Source: Allotamlana fucoidanivorans (GTDB lineage Bacteria; Bacteroidota; Bacteroidia; Flavobacteriales; Flavobacteriaceae). Taken from it: DNA of 64,000 bases. The DNA lies in NCBI RefSeq assembly GCF_045788535.1, contig NZ_CP074074.1:248001-312000 (forward strand). The letters are read 5' to 3'. The notes beneath the pieces are model-generated. The model saw only the letters and a program-made list of their open reading frames with translations, was not told where the DNA came from and made no database searches. Position 1 is the first letter of the stretch, and every line of letters starts with the position of its first letter. A program made the translations under genes and the position numbers. This document shows, piece after piece, positions 1-9,087 of the stretch.

Positions 1-795
1 ACTAATATTCACAACTACAAAACCTACCCCAGAATTGTAGGAGAAACTGGAGGGAAAGATTTTATCGTAGCACATAAATCAGCCAACCCAAAACATGTAG
101 CCACAGCCATTGCTCGTGGTGCTTTTGAGTTTCAGGGGCAAAAATGTAGTGCTGCTTCAAGAGCCTACATTCCAAAAAGTATTTGGAACGATGTAAAAAA
201 CTTGGTTATTAAGGATGTAAAGTCCTTTAAAATGGGATCTCCAGAAGACATGCGTAATTTTATTACAGCAGTGATTCACGAAGGATCATTTGATAAACTG
301 GCAAAATATATTGATCAGGCCAAAAATGATACTGATGCTGAGATTATAGTTGGTGGTGGTTATGATAAAAGTAAAGGGTATTTTATTGAACCAACGGTTA
401 TAGTTACCACCAACCCTAAATACACCACCATGTGTACTGAATTGTTTGGACCAGTAATTACTATCTACGTATATGAAGACGATGCTTATGCGGAAACTTT
501 AAAGCTCGTTGATGAAACAAGTGAATACGCATTAACTGGTGCTATCATTTCAAAAGACAGGTACGCTATTACACAAGCAACAGAAGCTTTACAAAATAGC
601 GCAGGCAACTTTTATATTAACGACAAACCTACGGGGGCCGTTGTAGGTCAACAACCTTTTGGCGGTGCCAGAGCATCAGGAACCAATGATAAGGCTGGAA
701 GTGCTCAAAATCTGCTACGTTGGGTATCTCCTAGATTGATAAAAGAGACTTTTGTAACACCAACAGATTACAGATATCCTTTTTTAGGAGAGTAA
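1..795 (+). CDS. pruA: 1-pyrroline-5-carboxylate dehydrogenase, C-terminal part (cut by window start)
   Basis: The reading frame is open from base 1, so the gene starts upstream of the window and about 264 C-terminal residues are visible. It is an aldehyde dehydrogenase superfamily enzyme that oxidises glutamate semialdehyde/P5C to glutamate with NAD+, the last step of proline degradation in the cytoplasm. The visible part starts near the conserved glutamate motif ETGGKD and contains the active-site loop FQGQKCSAASRAY with the catalytic cysteine. Further on are EPTVI, ELFGPV and the C-terminal PFGGARASGTNDKAG block typical of the P5CDH branch. A start inside the window (TTG at 202) would remove the catalytic cysteine and is not real. 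A perfect hairpin follows the stop codon. Confidence 0.93.
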   Translation, partial: TNIHNYKTYPRIVGETGGKDFIVAHKSANPKHVATAIARGAFEFQGQKCSAASRAYIPKSIWNDVKNLVIKDVKSFKMGSPEDMRNFITAVIHEGSFDKLAKYIDQAKNDTDAEIIVGGGYDKSKGYFIEPTVIVTTNPKYTTMCTELFGPVITIYVYEDDAYAETLKLVDETSEYALTGAIISKDRYAITQATEALQNSAGNFYINDKPTGAVVGQQPFGGARASGTNDKAGSAQNLLRWVSPRLIKETFVTPTDYRYPFLGE

Positions 796-810
796 GCAAA
801 CACTCAAAAT

Positions 811-850
811 AAAAAGGAATCGCGATGCCATGGCATCGCGATTCCTTTTT
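811..850. terminator. Perfect 40-bp palindrome, probable bidirectional terminator
   Basis: Two 20-base arms are exact reverse complements with no spacer. An A-run lies on the left and a T-run on the right, flanking a GC-rich core (centre GCCATGGC). In RNA it would form a stem with a four-base loop ending in U-runs in both directions. It sits between the convergent pruA and the T9SS cargo gene. Confidence 0.85.
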
Positions 851-922
851 TATCTTATATCATCTAAAATTTTAACAGTGGTAATATTAATACAAAATAA
901 CACCACACACACTATTGTTACA

Positions 923-3900
923 TTAATCGATGATGATTCGTTTTGCAACACTACCTTTTTCAGTATTTAGTTTTACAATATATGCTCCCACAGCTATTTC
1001 TATAGGGATAACCGCATTATGTCTAGAATCAAGCTTCATTGACATTACATGTTGTCCTAAAACATTAAATACACTAACATCTAAAAGTTGAATACTTTCT
1101 TTATTTATTATACTAATCACCGAGTTATTGGAATCAAAGTACGCCAAAATATCATGTTCTGCCCCTAAATTAACCTCATCAATAGCTAACAGATTATCAT
1201 TTGACACCCGAAAGGTTAATTGAAATCTATCATTATAATGTCCTGGTTCTAGATATAATTCAAAAGCCCCATTAGTCAAATTAAACGTCTCTCCAGAAAT
1301 CTTATCCTCTATATAAACGACCTTATCTGCTTCTAAATTTAAAACGCCATCTAATCTAATTTTTACTATACCAGCTTTTTTTACTTTCAAGCCTATTGGG
1401 AATTGCTGAAAATCTTCAAAACTATCAACACCTTGAATAACGAGCTTAAATTTATTTAAAACCCAATACATATCTTCAACAGCAACATCGGCCATGGGAG
1501 CATCATACCCCAAATCAAAATCGGTTGAAGCAAGCGTATTCAAGCCTAACACAATTTGCCTATGATATCCCATTGGGGAGTCATACATTAAATTTATCGT
1601 TGGTGTTTTATGTTCGAGTCTTGTAGGGCTAATAGGTCTTTTCCGTTTAGAAGCCTTTAAAAATTGTGAGGTGGTTCCATCTTCAGGTGCAAAAACACGT
1701 TGACTATTTTTAAACACGACATTACCTCCCACTACGCTTGTTATTGGCGAGCCATTATCATTATTAAACCCTTCTAAACTTGTACCAACAAAAAAACCTT
1801 GATTTAAAGGAATGTATTGACCAGGAATTTTAGTTCCCACAGCAGGATTACCACCATTGGAGGTACTGTTTATTCTACTGTCATTTGATATGGCTACCGC
1901 ACCACCCGTTAAATTTCTGGTGGCATAACCACCTACATAATCTTTTAATATGTGTGAATTCTGTTCTCCAAAATGATCCCAAAAATATAAAGCGCCATTA
2001 AAAACTGTACCATTCAGGTTGTTTCCACCATCAGCTATACTTAAATTATCTAGTATAAACTCGGTAGCATCAATAGCAGACGGATAAGGGTTCCCTATGA
2101 GTCGCTCCACATCACCTAAACTTTTATCTAAAGCCAAGGTAATATCGCCATTATTGGGTAAACCTTCAAACACATAGTTTTGTTGAGTATCTACCGAAAC
2201 AGCTCCCGAAGTTCCTTTCATAGTATAGCCTTCTCCTGGAAGTAAAGATGAATTTTCATTGATCTTTGCCCAGGCATAGTAATCATTTGCAGGGCCATAG
2301 TATTTATACAACCAATAAGAACTAATAGTTTTAACAAAACCAGGTGGTGGCGTAGTGCCATCACTAGCATATGGTGACGTTTCAAAATTCAAATTGGTAT
2401 AGCCCGCAGGAAGACTACCATCATTCAACACAGTATCAATAGTATAAGCAGCATTAGTTGAAGAAATGCCTGTTCCTCTGGTGGCTGTATTACCTGAAAT
2501 TGGCCCTACTGATGACGACCAATAATTATAGTTAAAAGCATTAGCTGTACCTTGTTGATCTCTTTCAATATAACCACCACTATCCGCATCTAACACACTA
2601 CCTTCTGTTTGAATTAACTGAGATTCTCCAATTAGATCTATCACGCCATCTAACTCCAGATAATGAGTAATTGTTAAACCCTGACCTGAATTTGTTTCGT
2701 CCTGTGATTCATTAGGGTCTGATATGGTTAAGGTTCCTCCGCTTTGTATCAAGCCTAATAAAGAAACATCACGATCTCCAGAATTTATGTCGTGTTCAAT
2801 CTGCACAATATTCCAGTCAATCATTGTGCTTCCATCTAAACTCAAAGCATTTGGCAATACTTGGTCTGTACTATTACTCCAAGTAGTTGATGCATCCCAA
2901 TTACCATTTGCTATAGACATATAAGGAACTGGAATAGTTTGAGCTTCTACAACCTCCTTATCAACCTCTAAATATTTGAGCCTTAAAAAGTTTCTCGCAT
3001 CGGTTAAACCTTCAACGGTGCTCCCATAAAACGAATTAAAATCATAATACGCTCTTAAATCACTCCATGGAATAGCAGACACTTCATTACTTGAAGCGGC
3101 TTGCGGCAAAACTTTTCCTGACACGACATCACCTGTTCCCTTTTCAATTTCTTGGTTCATTAAATAGTGAACCTGCTCTTCACTAAGACCCTGATCCCAA
3201 ACATACACTTCGTCTATTTCGCCTAAAAAGGGATTTGAAATATTATTTTTATCTATATACAGTGCCCCAACAGAAAATCTATTGAAATTAGGACTTGGTG
3301 CCACAACATTTAATTCCGATTTATCTAAAACACCATCCACATAGAGAAAAATAGTTCCGCTATTATAAACAAATGTAATTTGATGCCATTTACTATCTGT
3401 AAGCGCCATAGACGAGGTAAATCTTGGGGTTATAGTATCATCTACCATAACTTCTACTTGATGCGAGGCATTTAGTCTGAGTTGAAGTTTATCGCCTTTT
3501 GCCATGATAGTTCGGGTGGTTGTTTGAGATGCGTTTGCTTTTACCCATGACGAAATTGTAAAATCATTGATGTTTAAGTTTAAAGCATACTCCCCAACCA
3601 AGTAATCGCCCGAGGCTATCGAAATAGCATGATTTTCTTGAAGTTGCTCTGCTTTTCCGAAGGTAAAATATTTGGTACCGTCAAAATCATACCAAGTTAA
3701 AAGGTTTCCAGCGCCATCAGATTTTAAGGGAATAACATCAACAATATCTGTATCTGCAAAACTATCTGATTTGGCCACAATTAAAACATATTCTTCATTT
3801 GAAGCTTTGGTCATACCACTAAAAGCCGCTTCTGGAATAGATACATATACATTTTCAACATCGCTTGACACTTCAGTAGACTCTACTATTTTCCACTGTC

Positions 3901-5890
3901 TAAGAATTCTAGTTAAAGATGTTGTTATCCCCGAACTAATTGAAACGGTATTTGAACCACTTGTGGTATAAGCCAAATTGTTACTTCCCCAAACCAAAAA
4001 ATCGCCATCATTATTAAACGCGTTGATATTGGCATTATTGGTAGAAAAAATGCCATTTAGCCCTATAGTAACCTCATTGTCTACATTAAGTGTTTTAGAC
4101 TGTTTCTGATTTAAATCTGAAATGGAATCTCTACCAATACCTGCCACATGGTAATTGTAACCTGAATTTGCAGAAACATCCCAAACGGTTGTTCCAAAGG
4201 AATTGACATAATTTTTCTGTGCTTGATTAGAGGCCCCTAATGAAATACCATATTTGATAGCTAAATAAGATTCAATTTTTTGTCGATCGGCATCTGAAAC
4301 CCGGTCAGCGAACGTAAAAATCTCGGCCACTCTACCGTTTAGATTTCCCAAGGTTTGATTTGAATTTTTACCGATAGCATAAGGCGTCCCTAAAGTCACA
4401 TCTGGATCTGGAGCAGTGTCTACAGAGCCTACATTTTCAAATGTAGTAATGCTTTGCACAGAAGACTCGGCATCATCTACACTATTATACAAAATGCGCA
4501 TACCATCAGAAACCGTGGTCGTTTTATTTCCTGCATTGATAATACCTGCCACGCTATACGCACGTGTTGTCGAGGCTGGTAATGCATAGTATGGATTTGA
4601 AGCCGAAGACCCTTGATTATACCAAAGGCGTTCCCCTGATAAATTAGTGGTATAATCACCAAGACCAACCGCCGTTACATCGTTCACATCATCTACATAG
4701 TTTTCAGGGGTAATAATATCAGCAATAGACCCTGAAAAGATGGTCATACCCGAGGAACTAGCCACATCGGTATCCGATTCCATCACGATAAAAATATCTT
4801 GACTGTAAAACCCATTATCAGTATTGTATAAATATTGACTTATACTACTTCCGTCATTTTCAAATGCTATAACTGGATTAAAGTTAATATTAGACGCTGC
4901 ATCATCAATATAAATTGGCTGATTGGCTGATACGGGCTGAATAGCATCTTTTCCATTTGTTCCTATATCTGACCAAACCGATACTTTTGAACTGGTATCT
5001 TTAGTAACACCTCGGGTAGATTTTAACCAAAGTCGAAAGTCAGCCGTAATGCCTCCAGGTCCCGGTATATTAAAATCAAACATTTCGGCACTTACATTAA
5101 ACGTAAACGTGGTATTATCATTGTTTGAAATGCTGATTGTAGCAGATACGGTACCTGTTACAAGTGATGGCGCCACAAAAGTAACGGGCAATATAACGTA
5201 TGAACCCGCATCAACACTAGCTGTCAAAAAAGCTGGTGTTGACAAATCTGGTAAAACCACATAAGGCGCCGGACTAGTGGGCACAACAAAATGTGTAGAT
5301 GAACTTGATATTCCACTTATGGTTAAAGGACAACTACCTGTACTGGAAACAACAAAATATCTTGTTATGGTTTCTCCTTCTTCCACAACACCAAAATAGG
5401 TTCCGTTTGTAGCCGATGTGGTTATGGTACCATGGAGAATATCTGCGGAAGGACTTCCGCCTAATAGATTAATTTCAGGTGATCCGCTTATAGAAAAAGT
5501 AAACGTAAAATTAGGATCTTGCTTTACCAAAATATCAATAGCGGTTGAAGCACTACAATCGCCGCTAACATTCGTTACCACAAAATCAATATATTTTGTA
5601 TTGCCATTACATACATCACGGTCTATATTTTTGGGTATTTTATCGGTAGATAATGAAAAATCGGCAGTGTTAGAAATACTTATATCTTCAATTTTTACTT
5701 TTTCACAGTCTGCCCTGGTATTTGTAATTCTAAATGTTATGGCATTCCCAGCTGTTATAGCCACAGACCCTCCATCAGAGATTGTTGCACCTCCCAAAAT
5801 ATTTACATTAATATCTTGAGCAACCCCTAAAAAAGTTATGAGTACAAAAATACCAGACAACCAAAATTTGAGAGAGTAATTAGGTTCCAT
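923..5890 (-). CDS. Very large secreted T9SS cargo protein with LamG-type domain
   Basis: This 1655-residue protein starts with a Sec signal peptide (hydrophobic segment WLSGIFVLITFLGVAQ). Residues of about 25-280 look like beta-rich choice-of-anchor-D repeats (GGSPSADILHGT...). A middle region carries the AGIGRDSISDLNQKQSKT signature common in flavobacterial T9SS cargo. A concanavalin/LamG-like domain follows at roughly 780-940 (NINDFTISSWVKA, KWHQITFVYNSGTIFLYVDG). The last 80 or so residues match a type A T9SS sorting domain (SVFNVLGQHVMSMKLD... GAYIVKLNTEKGSVAKRIII). The protein is therefore expected to cross the outer membrane through the type IX system and be surface-attached or released. 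A role in adhesion or glycan contact is inference from the LamG domain. It is monocistronic and converges on pruA. Confidence 0.88.
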   Translation of the reverse strand: MEPNYSLKFWLSGIFVLITFLGVAQDINVNILGGATISDGGSVAITAGNAITFRITNTRADCEKVKIEDISISNTADFSLSTDKIPKNIDRDVCNGNTKYIDFVVTNVSGDCSASTAIDILVKQDPNFTFTFSISGSPEINLLGGSPSADILHGTITTSATNGTYFGVVEEGETITRYFVVSSTGSCPLTISGISSSSTHFVVPTSPAPYVVLPDLSTPAFLTASVDAGSYVILPVTFVAPSLVTGTVSATISISNNDNTTFTFNVSAEMFDFNIPGPGGITADFRLWLKSTRGVTKDTSSKVSVWSDIGTNGKDAIQPVSANQPIYIDDAASNINFNPVIAFENDGSSISQYLYNTDNGFYSQDIFIVMESDTDVASSSGMTIFSGSIADIITPENYVDDVNDVTAVGLGDYTTNLSGERLWYNQGSSASNPYYALPASTTRAYSVAGIINAGNKTTTVSDGMRILYNSVDDAESSVQSITTFENVGSVDTAPDPDVTLGTPYAIGKNSNQTLGNLNGRVAEIFTFADRVSDADRQKIESYLAIKYGISLGASNQAQKNYVNSFGTTVWDVSANSGYNYHVAGIGRDSISDLNQKQSKTLNVDNEVTIGLNGIFSTNNANINAFNNDGDFLVWGSNNLAYTTSGSNTVSISSGITTSLTRILRQWKIVESTEVSSDVENVYVSIPEAAFSGMTKASNEEYVLIVAKSDSFADTDIVDVIPLKSDGAGNLLTWYDFDGTKYFTFGKAEQLQENHAISIASGDYLVGEYALNLNINDFTISSWVKANASQTTTRTIMAKGDKLQLRLNASHQVEVMVDDTITPRFTSSMALTDSKWHQITFVYNSGTIFLYVDGVLDKSELNVVAPSPNFNRFSVGALYIDKNNISNPFLGEIDEVYVWDQGLSEEQVHYLMNQEIEKGTGDVVSGKVLPQAASSNEVSAIPWSDLRAYYDFNSFYGSTVEGLTDARNFLRLKYLEVDKEVVEAQTIPVPYMSIANGNWDASTTWSNSTDQVLPNALSLDGSTMIDWNIVQIEHDINSGDRDVSLLGLIQSGGTLTISDPNESQDETNSGQGLTITHYLELDGVIDLIGESQLIQTEGSVLDADSGGYIERDQQGTANAFNYNYWSSSVGPISGNTATRGTGISSTNAAYTIDTVLNDGSLPAGYTNLNFETSPYASDGTTPPPGFVKTISSYWLYKYYGPANDYYAWAKINENSSLLPGEGYTMKGTSGAVSVDTQQNYVFEGLPNNGDITLALDKSLGDVERLIGNPYPSAIDATEFILDNLSIADGGNNLNGTVFNGALYFWDHFGEQNSHILKDYVGGYATRNLTGGAVAISNDSRINSTSNGGNPAVGTKIPGQYIPLNQGFFVGTSLEGFNNDNGSPITSVVGGNVVFKNSQRVFAPEDGTTSQFLKASKRKRPISPTRLEHKTPTINLMYDSPMGYHRQIVLGLNTLASTDFDLGYDAPMADVAVEDMYWVLNKFKLVIQGVDSFEDFQQFPIGLKVKKAGIVKIRLDGVLNLEADKVVYIEDKISGETFNLTNGAFELYLEPGHYNDRFQLTFRVSNDNLLAIDEVNLGAEHDILAYFDSNNSVISIINKESIQLLDVSVFNVLGQHVMSMKLDSRHNAVIPIEIAVGAYIVKLNTEKGSVAKRIIID

Positions 5891-6040
5891 ATGTTAATAG
5901 AGGGTTAATTTTTAACAATTTACTCAGCAAACATAAAAACAAAAATCGATTAAAAACATTTTTTATCGATAAAAATCAGTAAATGTTAAATTTTTGTAAG
6001 AAAAAAAATATTAAATATATTTTCCGCCTCAAATAGAAAT

Positions 6041-6048
6041 TATTTTTG
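6041..6048 (+). promoter_or_regulatory. Bacteroidota -7 box TATTTTTG
   Basis: It matches the TAnnTTTG -7 consensus about 100 bp upstream of the TPR gene. No convincing -33 TTG box is seen. Confidence 0.4.
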
Positions 6049-6148
6049 TAATACAACAACTACACACTTAACTGAATGATTATTTAAAAATATCACTAAC
6101 TTTAATACCTAAAAAAAACGGCATATTATTTGCTCGCTATGTTTGCAA

Positions 6149-7108
6149 ATGAAACAACTACTCTTAACCTTATTTATGTGTTCTACGCTACTTAATTATG
6201 CTCAGGCTAATAAGCTGTATAGAAAAGCTATGCGAACCTCAAACCTTAATGAACGCATTGAACTTTTATCTGAAGTGATAAAAATAGAACCGAAAAACCT
6301 GGATGCTTACTTCCAGAGGGGTATTGCAAAAAATGACTTAGGCGATTTTGGGGGCGCTATAGTTGATTATTCAAAAGTTATTGTAGAACAGCCTGACGCC
6401 GACACATACTACAACCGAGGGAATTCACGCTATAGCATACAGGACTTTATTGGCGCAAAAGAAGATTATGCTAAAGCTTACATGCTAGACCATAGCTTTA
6501 TAGATGCTTTATACAGTTTAGCTTGTGTAAAATTAGATCTAGAAGAGTACAATAACGCCATTAAAGATTTTTCAGAAGTCATCAAAGTAGCTCCTTCTCA
6601 GCCCAAAACCTACACCTTAAGAGCCTCCGCTTATAGTGCTATTGAATCATACGAAAACGCAGCTAAAGATTATACAACAGCTATATTAATAGAACCTAAC
6701 AGTATAAACTTTTACAACAGAGCCGCCTTTTTAATGAGCATTAAATACTATAAAGAAGCGCAAACGGATTTCACCAAATCGTTGAGATTAAATAGTAACA
6801 ACGCCTATGCTTATTTTTATAGAGGAACAGCGAGTTTACTATTAGGTGCATACCAAGATGCCATTTCTGATTTTACGAAAGCCATCTCTTTTGACGCCAC
6901 AGATTTTGATGCTTACTTAGGACTAGCGTTATCATATTACAAGCTCAATGATCTTGAAAAAGCTAATACTCATTTTAATCGGGCGAACGACATATTATCA
7001 ATCGGAAAAGAAATCACGAACATCCAGCAATATAACAACACCTATTGGTTTCAACATCAATACTATTATTTTAACAATAACGTTGTACATCTTGCTAAAT
7101 TACAATAG
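6149..7108 (+). CDS. TPR repeat protein, exported
   Basis: About 319 residues with an N-terminal signal peptide (MKQLLLTLFMCSTLLNYAQA), then about seven consecutive tetratricopeptide repeats of the AYFQRGIAKNDLGDFGGAI / AYFYRGTASLLLGAYQDAI type filling residues 25-285. TPR solenoids bind partner proteins, and nothing here shows which. I chose ATG 6149 rather than the in-frame TTG six bases upstream, because the signal peptide begins there. Its 3' end lies 3 bp from the convergent rsmG gene. It is likely a periplasmic scaffold protein of unknown role. Confidence 0.8.
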   Translation: MKQLLLTLFMCSTLLNYAQANKLYRKAMRTSNLNERIELLSEVIKIEPKNLDAYFQRGIAKNDLGDFGGAIVDYSKVIVEQPDADTYYNRGNSRYSIQDFIGAKEDYAKAYMLDHSFIDALYSLACVKLDLEEYNNAIKDFSEVIKVAPSQPKTYTLRASAYSAIESYENAAKDYTTAILIEPNSINFYNRAAFLMSIKYYKEAQTDFTKSLRLNSNNAYAYFYRGTASLLLGAYQDAISDFTKAISFDATDFDAYLGLALSYYKLNDLEKANTHFNRANDILSIGKEITNIQQYNNTYWFQHQYYYFNNNVVHLAKLQ

Positions 7109-7111
7109 TCT

Positions 7112-7741
7112 TTAACCCCGATATTTTAGAGGCAAATGCACTACTTGTTTTGTGTCAAAAAAGTCTTCAGCATAATAATTGGACAAATGGTATATTGAAG
7201 CTGCTTTATAATCTTTAAGTTCTTCTGATAAATCGCCACCTTTAAGATATAAAATACCATTTTTTAGTTCATGCTGTTGCTTTTTAGCTATTTTACCCTT
7301 TACCCAATGCACAAAGGTAGGCATAATGGCTACAGCTCTACTGACTATAAAATCGTAAGTATCATCAATATCTTCTACCCTACTATGTGTTGTTTTTACA
7401 TTGGTTAATCCTAAACCTTCAACCACTTCATTAACCACTTTAAGTTTTTTAGCAATACTATCTACCAAATGAAATGAACATTCTGGATATAAAATAGCCA
7501 ATGGCACCCCAGGAAAACCACCTCCTGTACCAACATCTAAAATGTTACTGCCATCTTTAAATGATATAACCTTAGCAATTCCTAAAGAATGTAAAACATG
7601 GCGTAAATAAAGCTCATCAATATCTTTTCTTGAAACTACATTAATTTTTAAGTTCCAATCTTGATAAAGCGTTTCAAGCTTTTTAAACTTTTCAATTTGA
7701 TCTGGCGTTAGATCAGGAAAATATTTTAAGATTAAATCCAT
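7112..7741 (-). CDS. rsmG: 16S rRNA (guanine527-N7)-methyltransferase RsmG
   Basis: This 209-residue cytoplasmic SAM-dependent methyltransferase (formerly GidB) matches the family's usual length. The N-terminal helix pair (residues 10-60) precedes the SAM-binding motif I LDVGTGGGFPG at 68-78. The VSRAVA block that follows is characteristic of RsmG. It modifies G527 of 16S rRNA in the 530 loop, and in other bacteria its loss gives low-level streptomycin resistance. It is transcribed alone. Confidence 0.95.
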   Translation of the reverse strand: MDLILKYFPDLTPDQIEKFKKLETLYQDWNLKINVVSRKDIDELYLRHVLHSLGIAKVISFKDGSNILDVGTGGGFPGVPLAILYPECSFHLVDSIAKKLKVVNEVVEGLGLTNVKTTHSRVEDIDDTYDFIVSRAVAIMPTFVHWVKGKIAKKQQHELKNGILYLKGGDLSEELKDYKAASIYHLSNYYAEDFFDTKQVVHLPLKYRG

Positions 7742-7895
7742 AGTTTAAATATTACACAAGGTTACAATTCTAGCTACTCTTAGCAAAAAAAATAGGAATC
7801 ACAAGCCCATCATGGCTGTTAAATTTTCAACAAAAATATAGTTTTTAAGTACATTTTTTTACAAAAAAACGTTATAACTTATATGCCTTTATACC

Positions 7896-7903
7896 TATCT
7901 TTG
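7896..7903 (+). promoter_or_regulatory. -7 box TATCTTTG upstream of desaturase
   Basis: A TAnnTTTG match 56 bp upstream of the desaturase ATG at 7960. No clear -33 element is visible. Confidence 0.45.
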
Positions 7904-7959
7904 CCCAGAATATGGTAGAATGAACTCTATCCGTATGATATTAAAATTATTATTACAGT

Positions 7960-9054
7960 ATGACTAAACAAGCACTTTCATTTTCAAGAACTGATTCTGC
8001 AAAATTTTTTAAGACACTAAACAAACGCGTTAACGACTACTTTAAAGAAAATAATATTAAACGTACAGGAAACTGGACCCTATATACCAAAGCCATTATT
8101 ATGTTTGCTTTATTGATAGTTCCTGTTGTTTTGGTTTTGACCGTAAAACTGCCAGGTTGGACTCAAATACTATGCATGATTACGGCTGGCATTGGCATGG
8201 CGGGTGTTGGCATGAATGTTATGCATGATGCTAATCACGGCTCTTTCTCTAGTAAAAAATGGGTCAATAAACTTATGGGTAGCAGTATTTATATTCTTGC
8301 TGGAAATGACTACAACTGGAAAGTACAGCATAATGTACTACACCACACTTACACCAACATTCAAGGACATGACGAAGACATTGATGCTGGGCGAATTATT
8401 CGTTTTTCAAAACATGCCAAGTGGTTTAAGTTTCACAAATATCAACGTTTTTATGCCTTCTTCTTATATGGTTTATTAACGGCAAACTGGGCTATTGTTA
8501 CAGATTTTATTCAAAGCTATAAATACCTTAAGCGAAAATTATCTTATGGTAAATTCCCCAATCCAGCTACGCAGTGGACCAAGTTGATAATTGGTAAAAT
8601 TGTTTATTATTTAATCTGGATTGTTTTACCGTTAAGTTTAGGATTTCCATGGTGGCAAGTATTAATAGGCTTTTTTGTAATGCACTATACTGCTGGTATT
8701 ATTTTAAGCGTCATTTTTCAATTAGCACATGTGATGCCAAATACCGAAATGCCTTTGCCAGACGAAAACGGTAACATGAAAAACACTTGGGCTATTCACC
8801 AGTTATTTACTACATCAAACTTTTCACCTAAAAGCTGGTTGGCTGAGTTTTATACTGGTGGGTTAAACAGACAAGTTGAGCACCATTTATTTGCACATAT
8901 AAGCCATGTGCATTATAGTAAAATTTCAAACATTGTAAAAAAGACCGCTAAAGAATTTAGCTTACCCTACAATGAATACAATTCTTTTTGGGGGGCAGTG
9001 GCCGAACATTACAACCAATTAAAAGTACTTGGGCAAAAACCAAGCATGGCATAA
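7960..9054 (+). CDS. Membrane fatty acid desaturase (acyl-lipid/linoleoyl-CoA type)
   Basis: This 364-residue integral membrane di-iron desaturase has all three histidine boxes: HDANH at 89-93, HNVLHH at 124-129 and QVEHH at 305-309. The QxxHH form of the third box is typical of front-end/acyl-lipid desaturases related to DesA3 and linoleoyl-CoA desaturase. Hydrophobic segments lie at about 45-90 and 215-255. It inserts a double bond into membrane acyl chains using O2 and a ferredoxin- or cytochrome b5-type electron donor; no b5 domain is fused here. The aminotransferase gene starts 33 bp downstream on the same strand, so the two may share a transcript. A second, diverged desaturase lies at 55705-56796. 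Confidence 0.9.
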   Translation: MTKQALSFSRTDSAKFFKTLNKRVNDYFKENNIKRTGNWTLYTKAIIMFALLIVPVVLVLTVKLPGWTQILCMITAGIGMAGVGMNVMHDANHGSFSSKKWVNKLMGSSIYILAGNDYNWKVQHNVLHHTYTNIQGHDEDIDAGRIIRFSKHAKWFKFHKYQRFYAFFLYGLLTANWAIVTDFIQSYKYLKRKLSYGKFPNPATQWTKLIIGKIVYYLIWIVLPLSLGFPWWQVLIGFFVMHYTAGIILSVIFQLAHVMPNTEMPLPDENGNMKNTWAIHQLFTTSNFSPKSWLAEFYTGGLNRQVEHHLFAHISHVHYSKISNIVKKTAKEFSLPYNEYNSFWGAVAEHYNQLKVLGQKPSMA

Positions 9055-9087
9055 ATAATTTTAAACACTATTTAAATTAAATAACGA

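Noticed and set aside
1..795. pruA as a truncated pseudogene starting at 202
   Set aside because: The frame continues unbroken to base 1 with conserved catalytic residues, so only the window edge truncates it.
923..5890. Short plus-strand ORFs inside the T9SS cargo gene
   Set aside because: All lie antisense to a continuous 1655-codon frame with clear domains; none has a recognisable motif or start context.
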